Positions 12,668 through 13,918 of a DNA stretch of 13,918 bases are shown piece after piece (the first letter of the stretch is position 1; each line of letters starts with the position of its first letter). Location: assembly GCA_910578755.1 (NCBI GenBank), contig CAJTSZ010000057.1, forward strand, positions 1-13,918. Reading direction: 5' to 3'. This DNA comes from an uncultured Oscillospiraceae bacterium. Lineage in GTDB: Bacteria > Bacillota > Clostridia > Oscillospirales > Ruminococcaceae. The translations under genes and the position numbers were made by a program. The notes beneath the pieces are model-generated. The model was not told the origin of the DNA. It worked only from the letters and a program-made list of their open reading frames with translations, and did not search any database.

Positions 12668-13792
12668 ATGGATAAAGCAAAAGTGTATTTTACCGATTTC
12701 CGCGCCCTGCCCGGCACCAACCTGCTGCTGAAGCTGCAGCGCCTGATGAAAACCGCCGGCATTGGCAATATTGACATGAAGGATAAATTTGTTGCAATTA
12801 AAATCCACTTTGGGGAGCCTGGAAACCTTTCTTACCTGCGCCCAAACTACGCCAAAGCTGTGGCTGATGTTGTAAAGGAACTGGGCGGCCGCCCCTTTTT
12901 AACAGACTGCAACACCCTGTATGTTGGCAGGCGTAAAAATGCCCTGGACCATATTGATGCCGCCTTTGAAAACGGCTTTACTCCCTATTCTACCGGCTGC
13001 CAGGTAATTATTGCCGATGGGTTAAAAGGTACCGACGAGGCCCTGGTTCCCGTAGATGGCGGAACCTTTGTAAAGGAAGCAAAAATTGGCCGCGCCATTA
13101 TGGACGCCGACATATTCATCAGCCTTTCCCACTTTAAGGGCCATGAAAGCACCGGCTTTGGCGGCGCCTTAAAGAACATTGGCATGGGCTGCGGCAGCCG
13201 TGCCGGCAAAATGGAACAGCACTGCGGCGGCAAGCCGGAGGTGGAGCAGAGCGCGTGCCGCGGCTGCCACGCCTGCGCCAAAAACTGTGCCCATGGTGCA
13301 ATTTCCTTTAGTGCGGAACACAAGGCCTCCATTGACCATAGTAAGTGCGTAGGCTGCGGCCGCTGCATTGGCGCCTGCAACTTTGACGCTATCCATAATC
13401 CCAACAACTCCGCCAACGATGAACTGAACATAAAAATTGCCGAATACTCTAAAGCCGTTTTGGATGGCCGCCCCCATTTCCACATCAGCCTGGTAATGGA
13501 CGTTTCCCCCTTCTGTGACTGCCACTCTGAAAATGACGCCCCCATTATTCCGGACGTTGGTATGTTTGCCAGCTTTGACCCGGTTGCTTTGGACCAGGCC
13601 TGCGCCGATGCCTGCAACCGCCAGCCGATGATGCCCAACTCCCGCCTGGCCGACCAACTGAAGGAACATTGCTGCGACCACCATGACCACTTTATTAACA
13701 ACTGCCCTAATACCAACTGGAAGGTTTGCCTGGACCATGCCGAAAAAATTGGCATTGGCTCCACACAGTATGAATTAGTTACCATAAAATAA
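12668..13792 (+). CDS. DUF362 domain-containing protein with two 4Fe-4S motifs
   Basis: A 374-residue cytosolic iron-sulfur protein. The DUF362 domain shows KIHFGEPGNLSYLRPNY (45-61), FLTDCNTLYVG (77-87) and SHFKGHESTGFGGALKNIG (154-172). A bacterial ferredoxin-like insert follows, with CxxCxxCxxxC twice: Cys197, 200, 203, 207 and Cys227, 230, 233, 237, predicted to hold two 4Fe-4S clusters. The C-terminal part contains more Cys/His (CDC at 283-285, CCDHHDHF at 335-342). Family function is unsettled; an electron-transfer or redox role is inferred from the clusters. The ATG at 12668 has AAGGAGG 8 nt upstream. No signal peptide or membrane helix is seen. It appears monocistronic, with its own promoter and terminator. 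Part of it carries long antisense open frames, which I regard as shadows. Confidence 0.93.
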   Translation: MDKAKVYFTDFRALPGTNLLLKLQRLMKTAGIGNIDMKDKFVAIKIHFGEPGNLSYLRPNYAKAVADVVKELGGRPFLTDCNTLYVGRRKNALDHIDAAFENGFTPYSTGCQVIIADGLKGTDEALVPVDGGTFVKEAKIGRAIMDADIFISLSHFKGHESTGFGGALKNIGMGCGSRAGKMEQHCGGKPEVEQSACRGCHACAKNCAHGAISFSAEHKASIDHSKCVGCGRCIGACNFDAIHNPNNSANDELNIKIAEYSKAVLDGRPHFHISLVMDVSPFCDCHSENDAPIIPDVGMFASFDPVALDQACADACNRQPMMPNSRLADQLKEHCCDHHDHFINNCPNTNWKVCLDHAEKIGIGSTQYELVTIK

Positions 13793-13820
13793 AAAAGGGA
13801 GGCCACTGGCCTGAAACGAA

Positions 13821-13862
13821 AAAATAATGGCAGACACCAAAAAGTGTCTGCTATTATTTTTG
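13821..13862 (+). terminator. Intrinsic terminator of the DUF362 gene
   Basis: AATAATGGCAGACAC (13823-13837) pairs with GTGTCTGCTATTATT (13844-13858) over 15 bp with one G-T wobble, around the loop CAAAAA, followed by TTT. Upstream AA and downstream TT lengthen the stem. It begins about 30 nt after the stop codon. Confidence 0.85.
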
Positions 13863-13866
13863 TAAT

Positions 13867-13896
13867 AAATATCCCCCGGCATAGCCGGGGGTATTT
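13867..13896. terminator. Second GC-rich hairpin, possibly for a minus-strand gene beyond the window
   Basis: CCCCCGGC (13873-13880) pairs with GCCGGGGG (13884-13891) around ATA, continued by AAATA/TATTT after a bulged T. On the plus strand only a short TTT follows; on the minus strand AT-rich sequence follows. It may be a tandem terminator or belong to a convergent gene outside the window. Confidence 0.5.
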
Positions 13897-13918
13897 CATA
13901 TGCGGGCAAAGCCCTTTG

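Noticed and set aside
12985..13899. A 304-residue minus-strand open frame over the DUF362 gene, and another at 13169-13738
   Set aside because: They are antisense to a clear Fe-S protein; their composition mirrors the Cys/Gly codons of the real gene and no start signal is present.
1..13918. CRISPR array, tRNA or rRNA genes, intact insertion sequence
   Set aside because: I saw no regularly spaced direct repeats, no tRNA cloverleaf or rRNA-like conserved stretches, and no transposase or integrase frame on either strand.

Overview
The window reads as a chromosomal segment of a low-to-moderate G+C Bacillota, most likely Clostridia. Grounds: the hrcA-grpE-dnaK-dnaJ operon under a CIRCE operator, a DnaK without the extra nucleotide-binding-domain segment typical of Gram-negative DnaK, AT-rich intergenic regions, strong AGGAGG-type ribosome binding sites, TTGACA/TATAAT-type promoters and hairpin-plus-T-run terminators. 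I cannot name the genus.

Layout. (1) 1-277: a short decayed fragment that resembles the start of a mobile-element sigma-like protein (50-119), then an ECF-type promoter candidate (228-256). (2) 278-1828, plus strand: an RNA polymerase ECF-like sigma factor with a Cys-bearing C-terminal extension, followed 15 nt later by a DUF2461/TIGR02453 protein; a bidirectional terminator (1929-1969) follows. (3) 2015-2602, minus strand: a small secreted protein of unknown function, with its own promoter and a structured leader. (4) 2933-7742, minus strand: hrcA-grpE-dnaK-dnaJ, transcribed from a promoter just upstream of CIRCE and ended by a strong terminator. HrcA represses the operon; DnaK, DnaJ and GrpE form the Hsp70 folding machine. 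(5) 8030-8568, plus strand: a small membrane-anchored protein whose reading frame is broken by one base in an A-tract. (6) 8723-11307, minus strand: a cytosolic-type S9A prolyl oligopeptidase and, 41 nt downstream, an uncharacterised protein with a YHGS N-terminus. (7) 11676-12446, plus strand: a dimethylargininase-like amidinohydrolase. (8) 12668-13792, plus strand: a DUF362 protein with two 4Fe-4S motifs, followed by two hairpins.

Most of the window is ordinary housekeeping or conserved-hypothetical chromosome. No tRNA, rRNA, CRISPR array, intact transposase or phage module was seen. The points most worth a second look are the sigma factor with its putative self-controlled ECF promoter, the A-tract frameshift, the YHGS protein, and a two-hairpin intergenic element at about 12510-12562 that may be a dispersed repeat.
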